Positions 17,401 through 25,082 of a DNA stretch of 39,332 nucleotides are shown in pieces. Every line of letters starts with the position of its first letter. Position 1 is the stretch's first letter. Location: positions 1 through 39,332 of the forward strand of contig JBBROA010000023.1 in NCBI GenBank assembly GCA_038229875.1, written 5' to 3'. The position numbers and the translations under genes were made by a program. The notes beneath the pieces are model-generated. The model was not told the origin of the DNA, ran no database searches, and saw only the letters and a list, made by a program, of their open reading frames with translations. The DNA comes from JALYUA01 sp038229875. Lineage in GTDB: Bacteria; Acidobacteriota; Thermoanaerobaculia; UBA5066; Gp7-AA6.

Positions 17401-18374
17401 GGAGTCGCGGTGACGGTCGCGGCCAGGTCGTCGAGCGTGAAAACGGCGGCGCGCACGCGCGGCGAGCGCACGGTGCCGGCGAGGCGAAATCCACCCGCGG
17501 GAGGGATCTCGAGGCGAACGCGCAGGGCGGCGCGGCCCGCGAACCCGAGGTCCAGGTGAAACACGCGTTGGACTTCCTCGATCGAGACGTCGCCGCTCAC
17601 GGCGAAGACGGCATTGGGGTGGTCCAGGTTCTCGAGCGCGCCATTCGCCCTCAGGGTGCCGAAAGCGCCGTCGAGCCGGATTTCGTCGAACGTCAGGCCG
17701 CGCTTCGGATCGAGGACGAAGCGCGTTCGCAGCGACGCGACCACCGGCTCGGAGTCCGGGAGATGGAGCGTCGCCCGCTGCGCCACCATTCCGCCGCGAT
17801 AGCCGCCCCCCGGCAGCGAGTTCAATTCCGCGGCGAAGTCTTCCAGGCGGCCGGTGAACGCCATGCTGCGGCCGTCGAACTCGAAGACGCCTTCCTGCAC
17901 GAGGATCGAGCCGACCTTCAGCGTGACTCCTCCGCTTCCCGGCTTCGCGGATTTCGTCAGTCCGGGCGGAAGGTTCCAGCTGCCGTCCGGGAACTGGACC
18001 AGCGCGATGTGGGGGCGCAGGGCGCGGATGCGCCCGAGCCGCAGCTCCTGGCCGACCAGGGAAACGCCGCCGCCGATCGAGACCTCCTCCGCGGAGAGAA
18101 GCGGCCCCGGGAGACGCGGATCGTTCCCGACGCGGACGTCGGCCAGGCGGACCGCCGGCGGAAAAACGCGCAGCTCGACGGTTCGGAACGTGACCGGGCG
18201 TCCGAGCGCGTCCGCCAGGCGCGATTGCGAGACGCCATGGATCAGATTCTGGAACCTCTCCGATTTCCAGACCGCATAGGACGCGAAAATCAGGAACACG
18301 AGGACGACCGCGAGAAGGCGGCTCGCGGAGAGACGAAGCGGCTTAACGCCTTCCGTCGGGGGAAAGAGGGTCAT
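14424..18374 (-). CDS. TamB/DUF490-family inter-membrane protein
   Basis: TamB-type proteins are anchored in the inner membrane and span the periplasm as a long hydrophobic groove, aiding outer-membrane protein insertion or phospholipid transport. The 1316-residue product has one N-terminal helix (about residues 18-36, RLLAVVLVFLIFASYAVW), AsmA-like repeats (TVELRVFPPAVRLADVRVG near residue 70), a long beta-rich middle, and a C-terminal DUF490 domain (about 950-1316) with LVARGTVADPTVTGQI, VRGYDLIVNLVGTW and QIFSLLLTG. The end YSQSLDTSKPPVYGLEWQ and LRARHDENGVYLVDVRRR is typical. It is followed directly by the Omp85 gene, the usual tamA/tamB partnership in reversed order. Confidence 0.9.
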   Translation of the reverse strand: MTLFPPTEGVKPLRLSASRLLAVVLVFLIFASYAVWKSERFQNLIHGVSQSRLADALGRPVTFRTVELRVFPPAVRLADVRVGNDPRLPGPLLSAEEVSIGGGVSLVGQELRLGRIRALRPHIALVQFPDGSWNLPPGLTKSAKPGSGGVTLKVGSILVQEGVFEFDGRSMAFTGRLEDFAAELNSLPGGGYRGGMVAQRATLHLPDSEPVVASLRTRFVLDPKRGLTFDEIRLDGAFGTLRANGALENLDHPNAVFAVSGDVSIEEVQRVFHLDLGFAGRAALRVRLEIPPAGGFRLAGTVRSPRVRAAVFTLDDLAATVTATPEALVAEIERAGYSGGTASGTFRIANLADKPQPMTLALEARGLSVEKFFGDIGLAGTGLSGTAGVSVVLRWSEAGIMKADGGGTLSVAPGPAASLVRGRFGIPTGGGGPFSVVRGKIAFEGASFHFPQTTIELSGGFAIGAWQPNFDFRLRSKDLSEVDKIFQNFLAAGGSHPEPLGLGGSGEVAGHLGGRWTEPDATAQVTAEDARYGGVLFGSVRGSVDMREGAFFFRPLRVYDGEATLSLEGMARYRVIPGRPRFDLAIAANRYPLSRLLQYLDFQFPVEGVVTGAFPVAGTPEALTGGGPVTLADATVWGQKFSQITARVLFTPGRLALEDLRASIGPGMIGGRGALSLRDRTFEARLAGDHIPLNAINALAPTEKDVSGRLSFELSGGGSLDRPNLKVNASIAEAVVFGHPLPDGREPRLEATVAAGVLDAVAEVPERWSLKAKGDLFGKPARVAVSLDAPDLGSFLLMTPFGLPAGRGGSVAIDGTLTLPVKAGDAPTGEFRMTRARLDLPDRPGVLATSGVVRISVADGTLTFQDFQAAGEGTLLKAGGSINLGAKPGAMNLALSGTIDAALLALEFPKLGLAGRVVLDLRAAGTLAAPNLSGSLRVENGKYRLTSLSQIVDNIDASVTFQGSRADVEGRAKFGGGDLYTSGSVRLDRLALQDFRVSIQARRVALHYPQDLRLQVDADLVASGNGRRNDLRGEVTLLRGTYSRDFEVTLSDLLSRSRPTDVLVAQEPWREQTSLDVRIVSSAALEVRNNLARLTATVDLVARGTVADPTVTGQIVLDEGGRITFRDVRYDVESGTITFASARGFTPILDIHARAEVRGYDLIVNLVGTWPRIQTSFSSDPPLPDEQIFSLLLTGTAPTSRATASTDTTSETIVSAGASIAAGAATGTITRPTQRLFKLDRFEIDPVFSGGQLSDIRSTIGKQIAPNVLATYSQSLDTSKPPVYGLEWQVGSNVVLRARHDENGVYLVDVRRRTRY

Positions 18375-18410
18375 GGCTGCCGGCCGCGGGGTGAGGAGGC
18401 GCTCACGGCT

Positions 18411-19295
18411 TTAAACGCCCCAGTTGAGCTTCTCCACCAGCTTCTGGAAATGGTCCGACTCCGGCGGCCGGAGAAGCGTCACCGCGGAGCGGCTCTGCCG
18501 GACTTCTATGACGACCCCGACCGGAACGCGAAAGCTCTCCTGGCCGTCGAGAGTCAGGTTCACGCCGTCGTTGCGGCCGCGCTCGATCACGGTCAGACCC
18601 ACCGGCGTCGAGTCCGGGACGACCAGCGGGCGCTGAGAGAGGGTATGGGGGCAGATGGGCGTGACGACCACGGCGAAGAGCGAAGGATCCAGAATGGGAC
18701 CTCCCGCCGAGAGGTTGTAGGCGGTCGAGCCGGTCGGGGTGGCGACGATGACACCGTCTCCCCGAAACTCCGCCACCGTGCGGCCCGCGATCGAGACGGA
18801 GAACGCGGAGATCCTTCCGATCGCCTCCTTGTTCAGGACCGCGTCGTTCAACGCGCGGTACTTCCCGCTGTGCGGTCCCTCCGGCACGGTCACCTCGAGC
18901 CTCCGCCGGGGGTCATCCCGGAATCCGCCGGCCAAGACCTCGTCCAACCGCCGCAGCGCCTCGTCTTTGCTGAGACCTGCGAGGAAACCCACGAGCCCGA
19001 CGTTGATCCCCAGGATCGGCGTCGACGCGGGCGCGTCCCGGGCGACCGAGAGGAGCGTCCCGTCGCCTCCCGCGATCAGGACGAGGTCGGACTGGCGCGC
19101 GATCTGCGCCCGCGGAAAACCCCCGGCGATCCCGAGCGCCCCGGCGGTTTCGTCGTCGAACAGGGTCTCGATTTTGCGCCGCGTGAGCGCCCGATGGAGC
19201 GAGCGGACCAGGCTGACCGCTTCCGTGGAAGCAACCTTTGCCACCAGCCCGACACGACGAAACCGCCGTCCGCGCGACCGCCTCTTTCGCACCAT
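18411..19295 (-). CDS. nadK: NAD kinase
   Basis: NadK phosphorylates NAD to NADP in the cytoplasm. The 294-residue product carries the diagnostic LIAGGDGTLLS (about residues 73-83), INVGLVGFLA, ALNDAVLNKEA (NE-type substrate loop), and GVIVATPTGSTAYNLSAGGPI (about 180-200). Length is normal. The N-terminal 15 residues are very Arg-rich (MVRKRRSRGRRFRR) and no Shine-Dalgarno precedes the ATG at 19295, so a slightly later start is possible. It lies 36 bases upstream of the tamB-like gene and divergent from tlyA. The nadK/tlyA/ispA/xse grouping is common in bacteria, although here tlyA is on the other strand. Confidence 0.93.
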   Translation of the reverse strand: MVRKRRSRGRRFRRVGLVAKVASTEAVSLVRSLHRALTRRKIETLFDDETAGALGIAGGFPRAQIARQSDLVLIAGGDGTLLSVARDAPASTPILGINVGLVGFLAGLSKDEALRRLDEVLAGGFRDDPRRRLEVTVPEGPHSGKYRALNDAVLNKEAIGRISAFSVSIAGRTVAEFRGDGVIVATPTGSTAYNLSAGGPILDPSLFAVVVTPICPHTLSQRPLVVPDSTPVGLTVIERGRNDGVNLTLDGQESFRVPVGVVIEVRQSRSAVTLLRPPESDHFQKLVEKLNWGV

Positions 19296-19321
19296 TCCGA
19301 CATCTTAAAGGAGAGTCAGGA

Positions 19322-19412
19322 GCGCGAACATCGGCGCGAACACCGGAGCGCGAACACCGCGCGGATCCAGGCGACAGGCCGCGATGCGATGCGCGATGCG
19401 GCCGTGTCGCCT
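19322..19412. repeat. Tandem 12-mer repeats and a strong hairpin in the nadK-tlyA divergent gap
   Basis: Three near-identical 12-base units (GCGCGAACAYCG at 19322, 19334 and 19348) are followed by an inverted repeat: AGGCGACA plus GGCCGC at 19369-19382 pairs with GCGGCC plus TGTCGCCT at 19398-19412, a 14-bp stem with one bulged base. The segment lies upstream of both divergent genes and may be regulatory, or simply a repeat insertion. No clear promoter boxes are visible. Confidence 0.65.
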
Positions 19413-19500
19413 GCTTCAGAGTGAGCCCGCGGCTGCAAGGCACACGAGATCGCGCTTTTGTGACCCGCCCCGCCTCCCCCGCTCGTCTATCCTCCCCCCG

Positions 19501-20238
19501 ATGCCCAGAACCCGCCTCGACCTCCTCCTGGTCTCCCGCGGCCTCGCGCCGACTCGCGAGAAGGCGCAGGGCCTCATCCTCGCCGGGCAGGTTACCGTCG
19601 AGGGGCGCCGCGTCGACAAGGCGGGAAGCCCGACGGCGGAGGACGCCGAGATCTCCGTCGCGGGCCCAGCGCATCCCTACGTCTCGCGGGGCGGCATCAA
19701 GCTCGCCGCCGCCCTCGACGCATTCGCGATGGACCCGGCGGGGCTCGTCTGCCTCGACGTCGGCGCCTCGACCGGCGGATTCACGGACTGCCTCCTCCAG
19801 CGCGGGGCGGCCCGCGTCTACGCCATCGACGTCGGCTACGGACAGCTCGACGCCCGCCTGCGTGCGGACCCCCGAGTGGTGCTGCGCGAGAAGGTCAACG
19901 CCCGCGCGCTCTCGGCAGACGACGCACCGGAGCCGGCGGCGCTGGCGGCGCTCGATCTCTCCTTCATTTCCGCGCGCCTGGTTCTCCCCGCCGTCGTCGC
20001 GCGAATGGCTCCGGGCGCGGCCGCGGTCGTGCTGGTGAAACCGCAGTTCGAGGCAGGACGCTCTGAGGTCGGCAAGGGCGGCATCGTCCGGTCGCAGGAC
20101 GTGCGCGAACGGGTGGTGCGCGAGATCGAGCAGTTCGCGGTCGATCGAGGGCTCATCTCTCTCGGGGCCATCCCGTCGCCGATCCGGGGCGCGCGCGGAA
20201 ACCAGGAGTTCCTGCTCGGGCTTCGGCTTCCGGGCTGA
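19501..20238 (+). CDS. tlyA: TlyA-family rRNA 2'-O-methyltransferase
   Basis: TlyA methylates the ribose 2'-OH of cytidines in 16S and/or 23S rRNA. The 245-residue product begins with an S4 RNA-binding domain (residues 3-60, RLDLLLVSRGLAPTREKA and GQVTVEGRRVDK). An FtsJ/RrmJ-type methyltransferase follows: SRGGIKLAAALD, the SAM motif CLDVGASTGGFTDCLLQRGA (about 82-101), ALDLSFISARLVLP and LVKPQFEAGRSEVGKGGIV. The ending GNQEFLLGLR is typical. Members have been linked to capreomycin susceptibility in mycobacteria. The start at 19501 is a clear ATG. It is divergent from nadK and converges on the dehydrogenase pair, with only 8 bases between the two stops. Confidence 0.92.
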   Translation: MPRTRLDLLLVSRGLAPTREKAQGLILAGQVTVEGRRVDKAGSPTAEDAEISVAGPAHPYVSRGGIKLAAALDAFAMDPAGLVCLDVGASTGGFTDCLLQRGAARVYAIDVGYGQLDARLRADPRVVLREKVNARALSADDAPEPAALAALDLSFISARLVLPAVVARMAPGAAAVVLVKPQFEAGRSEVGKGGIVRSQDVRERVVREIEQFAVDRGLISLGAIPSPIRGARGNQEFLLGLRLPG

Positions 20239-20246
20239 CTCTCTGA

Positions 20247-21305
20247 CTATCTGACGGGCCCGCCCCGCGGCAGGAGCCCGCCCCTCGGAACGATCAGGAC
20301 CTTGACTGAGCCTTCGGGGTCTCGGGCGCGGGCGAACGCCTCTTGCGCCTCTTCGATCGGGAACCTGTGTGTGACGAGGTCCTCGACCGCCACGCGTCCG
20401 GACGCGATGAGGCCGAGCGCCGCGCGCGTGTCGTGCGGGCCGCAGGAGTAGGAGGGCACCAGCCGGACCTCCCGGAAATAGAGGTCGTGCGGAGAGAGCC
20501 TCAGCTCTTCCCCGGGCGCTGCCATCGTGAAGAGAAGAAGCGTCCCGCCGGCGGCGACCACAGAGGATGCCTCGGCAATCACGTCGGGCTTTCCCGGAGA
20601 GACGAAGACGAAGTCGAACCCCTTGCCGTCCGACGCGCGCCGCGCTCCGGCGGAAAGCGCTTCCCGCGAGACGTCGATCGCGTCCGCGGCGCCCGAGGCG
20701 AGAGCGACGGCGATTCGGGATCTCACCCGGTCGGCGACGGCGATGCGCGCGGCCCCGGAAGCCGCCGCGAGGCGCACGGCGAGCTGTCCGGCGGATCCCA
20801 GCCCGACGACGAGCGTCGTCTGCCCTTGCGCGAATCCGCCGCGCGAAAACGCCTTGACCACGGTGGCGAGGGGCTCGGTCCAGCTCGCCGCCTCGTCGGA
20901 GACGTGCGCGGGAATGTGGAGCGTGTCGCGCGCGAGGTTGCCCGCGGGGACCCGGACGAGCTCCGCCATGCCGCCCGGCTCGAGGCGCGACGCGCGCCAC
21001 TCCGGGCAATGCACGTATCGCCCGCTCGCGCACGCCTCGCAGGCCAGGCAGGGGGCGTGGTGATGCGGGACGATGCGGTCTCCTGGCGCAAACCCCTCGA
21101 CGCCGTCGCCCACCGATTCGATGACGCCCGCGACCTCGTGTCCGAGGATGGTGCCGGCCTTCCCCCGCACATACCAGTCGAGGAGGTCGGAGCCGCAGAT
21201 TCCCGCCGCCGCCAGGCGCATCACGGCCTCGCCCGGCCCGGCCGTCGGTGCCGGCACCTCGGCGACCTCGATCCTTCCGTCGGCGTCCAGCCGCACCGCC
21301 TTCAT
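20247..21305 (-). CDS. Zinc-type medium-chain dehydrogenase (second of a tandem pair)
   Basis: The 352-residue protein is an MDR-family alcohol/polyol dehydrogenase. Catalytic zinc ligands are visible at GICGSDLLDW (Cys, about 37) and ILGHEVAG (His-Glu, about 55), with the late Glu at WTEPLATV. The structural zinc site is CLACEACASGRYVHC (four Cys, about 84-98). The nucleotide fold is VVGLGSAGQLAVRLA (about 167-181) followed by IAVADRVRSR. Related proteins oxidise polyols, threonine or sugar alcohols with NAD(P); the substrate is not predictable here. The start ATG at 21305 overlaps the stop of the paralogous dehydrogenase upstream by 4 bases, so the two are one transcription unit. Confidence 0.85.
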   Translation of the reverse strand: MKAVRLDADGRIEVAEVPAPTAGPGEAVMRLAAAGICGSDLLDWYVRGKAGTILGHEVAGVIESVGDGVEGFAPGDRIVPHHHAPCLACEACASGRYVHCPEWRASRLEPGGMAELVRVPAGNLARDTLHIPAHVSDEAASWTEPLATVVKAFSRGGFAQGQTTLVVGLGSAGQLAVRLAAASGAARIAVADRVRSRIAVALASGAADAIDVSREALSAGARRASDGKGFDFVFVSPGKPDVIAEASSVVAAGGTLLLFTMAAPGEELRLSPHDLYFREVRLVPSYSCGPHDTRAALGLIASGRVAVEDLVTHRFPIEEAQEAFARARDPEGSVKVLIVPRGGLLPRGGPVR

Positions 21306-22345
21306 CGCGCCCTCCGCTCATCGTGCATCGGGCCGCACGGCCGTACGACGTGCCGCAGACCTTCGCCCCGCGCCTGCGCCTCGAGAAATTCCGGGAGCCT
21401 TTCGAGCCCTCCGGTCGCGCTGACCAGCGGCAGGGGATCGATCTCCCCGGATGCCAGCAAGGCGAGCGCCTCCGCGGCCTCTGCCGGAGTGGAGTGAAAA
21501 GAGCCGATGAGCGAGATCTCCGCATAGTGAACCCGCGCGGCGTCAAACGTCGCGACGGCGCCCGGCGCACAGCCCCCGAAGAGCAGGGCGCGTCCGCCCG
21601 GCGAGACCAGGAAGGGAAGGCGCGACCACACCTCCGCGTCGCCGGTCGCGTCGACGGCGAGCGAGGCGGCTTCGGGACTCTCCTTTCCGTCCGCTCCGAC
21701 CTCGACGAACCGGGCGCCGTACCGTTCCGCCATCGCGCGTCGCTTTGTGCGCCGCGCGAGGATCGTGCAGGGGACGCCGAGCCGTCGCGCGGTCGCCGCC
21801 CAGAGAAACGCGAGCGCTCCGGCGCCGTAGACGAGGAGCGTCGCTCTCTGCGGCGGAAGGGGAAGGGGCCCGAACCGGTTCCAACCGTGCAGAACCGACG
21901 CCAGAGGATCGACGAAGGCCGCCGCGGCGTCGGAGAGACCGTCGGGTACCCGGTGCAGGTTCGCGCGGACGACGGACGCCGGGATCCGGACGTACTCCGC
22001 GAACGCTCCCCACGTCTGATCGGCATGGCCTTCCGCGCAGAGGTTCGAAAAACCGCCGGCGCATTCCGCGCACGCTCCGCACGGCCCCGAGATGCCGGGG
22101 ACAACGCGCGCGCCGACGAGAGACGGATCGACGCCTTCGCCCACGGCAACGATCTCGCCGCAGAGCTCGTGCCCCATCGTCCGCGGAAGCGCGATCCGCG
22201 CATGCCCGCGCTTGACGAGCTTGATGTCGGTGCCGCAGATGACCGCCGCGAGGACGCGCGCGACCGCCTCGCCCGGAGCGGGGCTCGGGATCGGCAGCTC
22301 ACGCGCTCCGTAGTCGCCGATTCCCTTCTGGACGAAGGCTCTCAA
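21302..22345 (-). CDS. Zinc-type medium-chain dehydrogenase (first of a tandem pair)
   Basis: A paralogue of the following gene; 347 residues from a TTG at 22345. That start gives RAFVQKGIGDYGARELP, which aligns with the first residues of the neighbour (KAVRLDADGRIEVAEVP). Upstream codons are a proline run from a GGC repeat and are not conserved-looking. Zinc sites are VICGTDIKLV, TMGHELCGEI, a structural four-Cys CGACAECAGGFSNLC, and VDPLAS in place of the usual EPLA. So the catalytic-region Glu is Asp here. The nucleotide fold is LLVYGAGALAFLWAATA. It sits 61 bases after ispA and overlaps its paralogue ATGA-style. Substrate unknown; the pair may act on successive or related alcohols. Confidence 0.82.
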   Translation of the reverse strand: MRAFVQKGIGDYGARELPIPSPAPGEAVARVLAAVICGTDIKLVKRGHARIALPRTMGHELCGEIVAVGEGVDPSLVGARVVPGISGPCGACAECAGGFSNLCAEGHADQTWGAFAEYVRIPASVVRANLHRVPDGLSDAAAAFVDPLASVLHGWNRFGPLPLPPQRATLLVYGAGALAFLWAATARRLGVPCTILARRTKRRAMAERYGARFVEVGADGKESPEAASLAVDATGDAEVWSRLPFLVSPGGRALLFGGCAPGAVATFDAARVHYAEISLIGSFHSTPAEAAEALALLASGEIDPLPLVSATGGLERLPEFLEAQARGEGLRHVVRPCGPMHDERRAR

Positions 22346-22406
22346 GCGGGAGAGCGGCGGCGGCGGCGGCGGCGCCGCAGACGGCTCATGCCCGCGAAGA
22401 AGCGCG

Positions 22407-23312
22407 TCACGCCTTTCGCTCTTCGACGTAGCGGGCGAGTTCCGGAAGCCGACCTCCGCGGCCGGGAAGGCTTCGCGTCGACTCGACGGCCCGCTCGATC
22501 TGCTCGCGCAGCATGGAGCGAGAGCGCTCGACGCCCCAGACGACGGGGAACGTGGCCTTGCCGGCCGCCGCGTCCTTGCCGGCCTGCTTGCCCAGGGTCG
22601 CCGCGTCCGCCTCGACGTCCAAGAGATCGTCCTTGATCTGGAACGCCAGCCCGACCGCGCGGCCGTACGTTTCCAGCGAGCGGAGCACCTCCCGCGGAGC
22701 TCCCGAGAGGATCGCGCCGACCGCGAGTGCCGCCCGGATGAGACGGCCCGTCTTGTTCTCATGGATGGAAAGCACGAGCGATTCGGTCGGGTTCGGCTGA
22801 TCTTCCGCCTCGAGGTCCGCGGCCTGCCCGCCGATCATGCCGCGCGTCCCGATCGCCTCGACGACCGTTTCGAGGACCCGGATCTTGGCGGCGGCGAACT
22901 CGCCCCCCTCGGGGTAGCGCGCGAGAGTGCCGAGCCCGTGGGTCAGGAGCGCGTCGCCCGCCAGGATCGCCGTGGCTTCGCCGAACTGGACGTGGCAGGT
23001 CGGAACGCCGCGCCGCAGCTCGTCGTTGTCGAGCGCCGGGAGGTCGTCGTGGATCAACGAGTACGTGTGGATCATCTCGAGACCGCACGCGGGCGCGAGG
23101 AGGCGGCCCGGCGGCGCGCCCGCGGTCTCTCCCGCCGCGAGGCAGAGGATCGGCCGCAGGCGCTTCCCGCCCGCAAACACGGAGTGGCGAATCGCGCGAT
23201 GCAGCGTCTCCGGCCAGACCCCCTCTCCCGGGAGCAGCCGGCCGAGCTCTTTGTCGAGCTCCTCGCGCTGTGAGGCCAGAAACAGGGAGATGTCAGTCGC
23301 GGTCGTCGCCAT
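22407..23312 (-). CDS. ispA: Polyprenyl (farnesyl/geranylgeranyl) diphosphate synthase
   Basis: IspA condenses isopentenyl diphosphate with allylic diphosphates to give C15 or C20 chains for quinones and the undecaprenyl carrier. The 301-residue product has both aspartate-rich motifs: SLIHDDLPALDNDELRRG (about residues 89-106, DDx2-4D) and FQIKDDLLDVEAD (about 225-237). GGKRLRPILCLAAGE and MIGGQAADLEAE are also present. The residue pattern before the first motif (MIHTYSLIHDD) suits short-chain products. Its start overlaps xseB by 20 bases. The xseA-xseB-ispA order is common in bacteria, where dxs often follows; here two dehydrogenases take that place. Confidence 0.92.
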   Translation of the reverse strand: MATTATDISLFLASQREELDKELGRLLPGEGVWPETLHRAIRHSVFAGGKRLRPILCLAAGETAGAPPGRLLAPACGLEMIHTYSLIHDDLPALDNDELRRGVPTCHVQFGEATAILAGDALLTHGLGTLARYPEGGEFAAAKIRVLETVVEAIGTRGMIGGQAADLEAEDQPNPTESLVLSIHENKTGRLIRAALAVGAILSGAPREVLRSLETYGRAVGLAFQIKDDLLDVEADAATLGKQAGKDAAAGKATFPVVWGVERSRSMLREQIERAVESTRSLPGRGGRLPELARYVEERKA

Positions 23313-23586
23313 CCTCGTCCTCTTCCCCGTCCAATCGCGGAGCCGCGCCCGCGTCCGCGAAGGTCTCCGTCTTCCACTCGCCCGCTGCGTTCTTCAGGAC
23401 GACGTCGACGGACTTCTGCACGTCCGTCAGCTTTGCGTCGCAGAATCTCGCGAGCGTCATCCCCTCCTGGAACAGCTCGAACTGGCGCTCGAGCCCGAGC
23501 CCGTCCGACTCGATCTCGCTGACGATCGCCTCGAGGCGGTCCATGGCCTCCTCGAATGATTTTTCCTTCTTCGGCCGGCTGCTCAT
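23293..23586 (-). CDS. xseB: Exodeoxyribonuclease VII small subunit
   Basis: XseB joins XseA to form exonuclease VII, which degrades single-stranded DNA to oligonucleotides. The 97-residue product shows the family core FEEAMDRLEAIVSEIESDGLGLERQFELFQEGM (residues 11-43) and the second helix with LARFCDAKLTDVQKSVDVV. The C-terminus is unusually acidic (DGEEDEDGDDRD) and overlaps the ispA start by 20 bases. The start ATG overlaps the xseA stop by 4 bases (ATGA). Confidence 0.92.
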   Translation of the reverse strand: MSSRPKKEKSFEEAMDRLEAIVSEIESDGLGLERQFELFQEGMTLARFCDAKLTDVQKSVDVVLKNAAGEWKTETFADAGAAPRLDGEEDEDGDDRD

Positions 23587-25025
23587 GCGTCCTCCTCGAA
23601 CAGGGGCCCCAGTGCCCCGAACTGTGTGACGCCTTCCCCGGAGTCCGTACCCTTCCGGCGGCGCAGCGCGGCGCCGCGCTCCCCGACGATCGCGGAAATC
23701 TGTCCCTCCGAGACTCTTACCCGAATCCGGTCTCCCACGCGCACTTCCGACGCGGAGAGGAGCGGAGAAGATCCTCCCTCCCGATACGCCACCGCGTACC
23801 CGCGGGCGAGAACCGCCAGAGGGCTCACGAGCTGAAGCTTCTCCGAGGCGGCCGAGAGGCGTGCACGGCCGCGCTCTCCGGTGCGGACCATCGCGCGGAC
23901 GAGATGTGAACGGAGACCTTCAACCTGGTCCCGCTTGCGAGCGAGCTCCGCACGGCGCGGAAAGGCGCGGAGAGACTCGAGTGCCCGCGCGATGCGCTCC
24001 GCGTATTCCGCGGGCCGCCTCTCCAGGATCGCCGCGAGCGCGCCGCGGCTCTGGATGACGCGTTCGCGCTGTTCGCGAAGGCGGTAGCGGAACGCGAGAA
24101 GGCCTTCCGCCCGCGACAGGCGCGCCAGGTCACCGCGACGGCCCGAGAGGAACACGGTCATCGCGCGGCGGATGCGCGCGCCCGCCCCCGTCACCCGGCG
24201 CCGCAGCTCCTCTTTTTGGGCGACGACCTGTTCGGCCGCGGCCGAGGGGGTTGCCGCCCTCAGGTCGGCGACGAAGTCGGAGATCGTCCAGTCGGTCTCA
24301 TGGCCGACGGCGGAGATCGTCGGAATGCGGCACGCGGCCAGGGCGCGCGCGACGCGCTCGTCGTTGAACGCGGCGAGGTCCTCCGCGGAGCCTCCCCCGC
24401 GGGCGACGATCAGGACGTCGAAGCCCCCCTGCCTCGAGAACGCGCGGATGCCTTCCGCGATCTCCGCCGCCGCTTCGGCGCCCTGCACGCGCGCGGGGTA
24501 GAGAGTGATCGAGAGCCCGTCGAACCGCCGCCGCACGACGTTCAAGATGTCCCGGATCGCGGCGCCGTCCGGTGACGTGACGATCGCGATGCGGTTCGGA
24601 AGCATGGGAATCGGCCGCTTGCGGGATTTCTCGAAGAGACCCTCCGCCGCGAGCTTTTCCTTGAGCTGCTCGAACGCGAGCTGCAGAGCGCCGGCGCCGA
24701 CCGGCTCGAGCGCGACCGCCTTGATCTGGAATTTCCCCTGCGGGGCCCAGAGATCGAGGGATCCGCGGACGACCACTTCCTGCCCTGCTTTCGGCTGGAA
24801 CGGCACGCGCTTCAAATCCGACGCGAAGAGGATCGCCGAGAGACAGCCGGTGCGGTCTTTCAGGCTGAAGTAGGCGTGGCCGCCCCGGATTTCCCAGCGG
24901 CTGATCTCGCCCACGACGGAGATGTCTCGCCACGAGGTCCGCAGCGCCTGCCCGACTTCCGCGAGGAGCTCGGAGACGGAGTAGGGCCGCGGACGGAGGG
25001 GCGAAGGCGATGGAGAGGCGGACAC
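23583..25025 (-). CDS. xseA: Exodeoxyribonuclease VII large subunit
   Basis: XseA is the catalytic subunit of exonuclease VII. The 480-residue product has the N-terminal OB fold (YSVSELLAEVGQAL, about 15-28; VVGEISRWEIRGGHAYFSLKD, about 38-58) and the nuclease domain: RIAIVTSPDGAAIRDILNVVRRR, DVLIVARGGGSAEDLAAFND (about 205-224) and PTISAVGHETDWTISDFVADLRAATPSAAAE (about 237-267). A long coiled-coil arm follows and the late PLAVLARGYAV motif. A proline/serine-rich leader (MSASPSPSPLRPRP) precedes the OB fold. It is the first gene of the xseAB-ispA unit, 57 bases after the O-antigen ligase-like gene. Confidence 0.94.
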   Translation of the reverse strand: MSASPSPSPLRPRPYSVSELLAEVGQALRTSWRDISVVGEISRWEIRGGHAYFSLKDRTGCLSAILFASDLKRVPFQPKAGQEVVVRGSLDLWAPQGKFQIKAVALEPVGAGALQLAFEQLKEKLAAEGLFEKSRKRPIPMLPNRIAIVTSPDGAAIRDILNVVRRRFDGLSITLYPARVQGAEAAAEIAEGIRAFSRQGGFDVLIVARGGGSAEDLAAFNDERVARALAACRIPTISAVGHETDWTISDFVADLRAATPSAAAEQVVAQKEELRRRVTGAGARIRRAMTVFLSGRRGDLARLSRAEGLLAFRYRLREQRERVIQSRGALAAILERRPAEYAERIARALESLRAFPRRAELARKRDQVEGLRSHLVRAMVRTGERGRARLSAASEKLQLVSPLAVLARGYAVAYREGGSSPLLSASEVRVGDRIRVRVSEGQISAIVGERGAALRRRKGTDSGEGVTQFGALGPLFEEDA

Positions 25026-25082
25026 ACCGTCATCTTACTTGCGGGAGTGCGGGAAATTCCGCGTGAGGTGAGAAGGAAGAGT

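Noticed and set aside
18913..22302. Very long minus-strand open frame across nadK, tlyA and the dehydrogenases
   Set aside because: It crosses several recognised genes in the wrong frame and has no domain signal.
22355..22374. GGC triplet run before the dehydrogenase as a phase-variation switch
   Set aside because: Triplet slippage cannot shift a frame, and the preferred TTG start lies downstream of the run.
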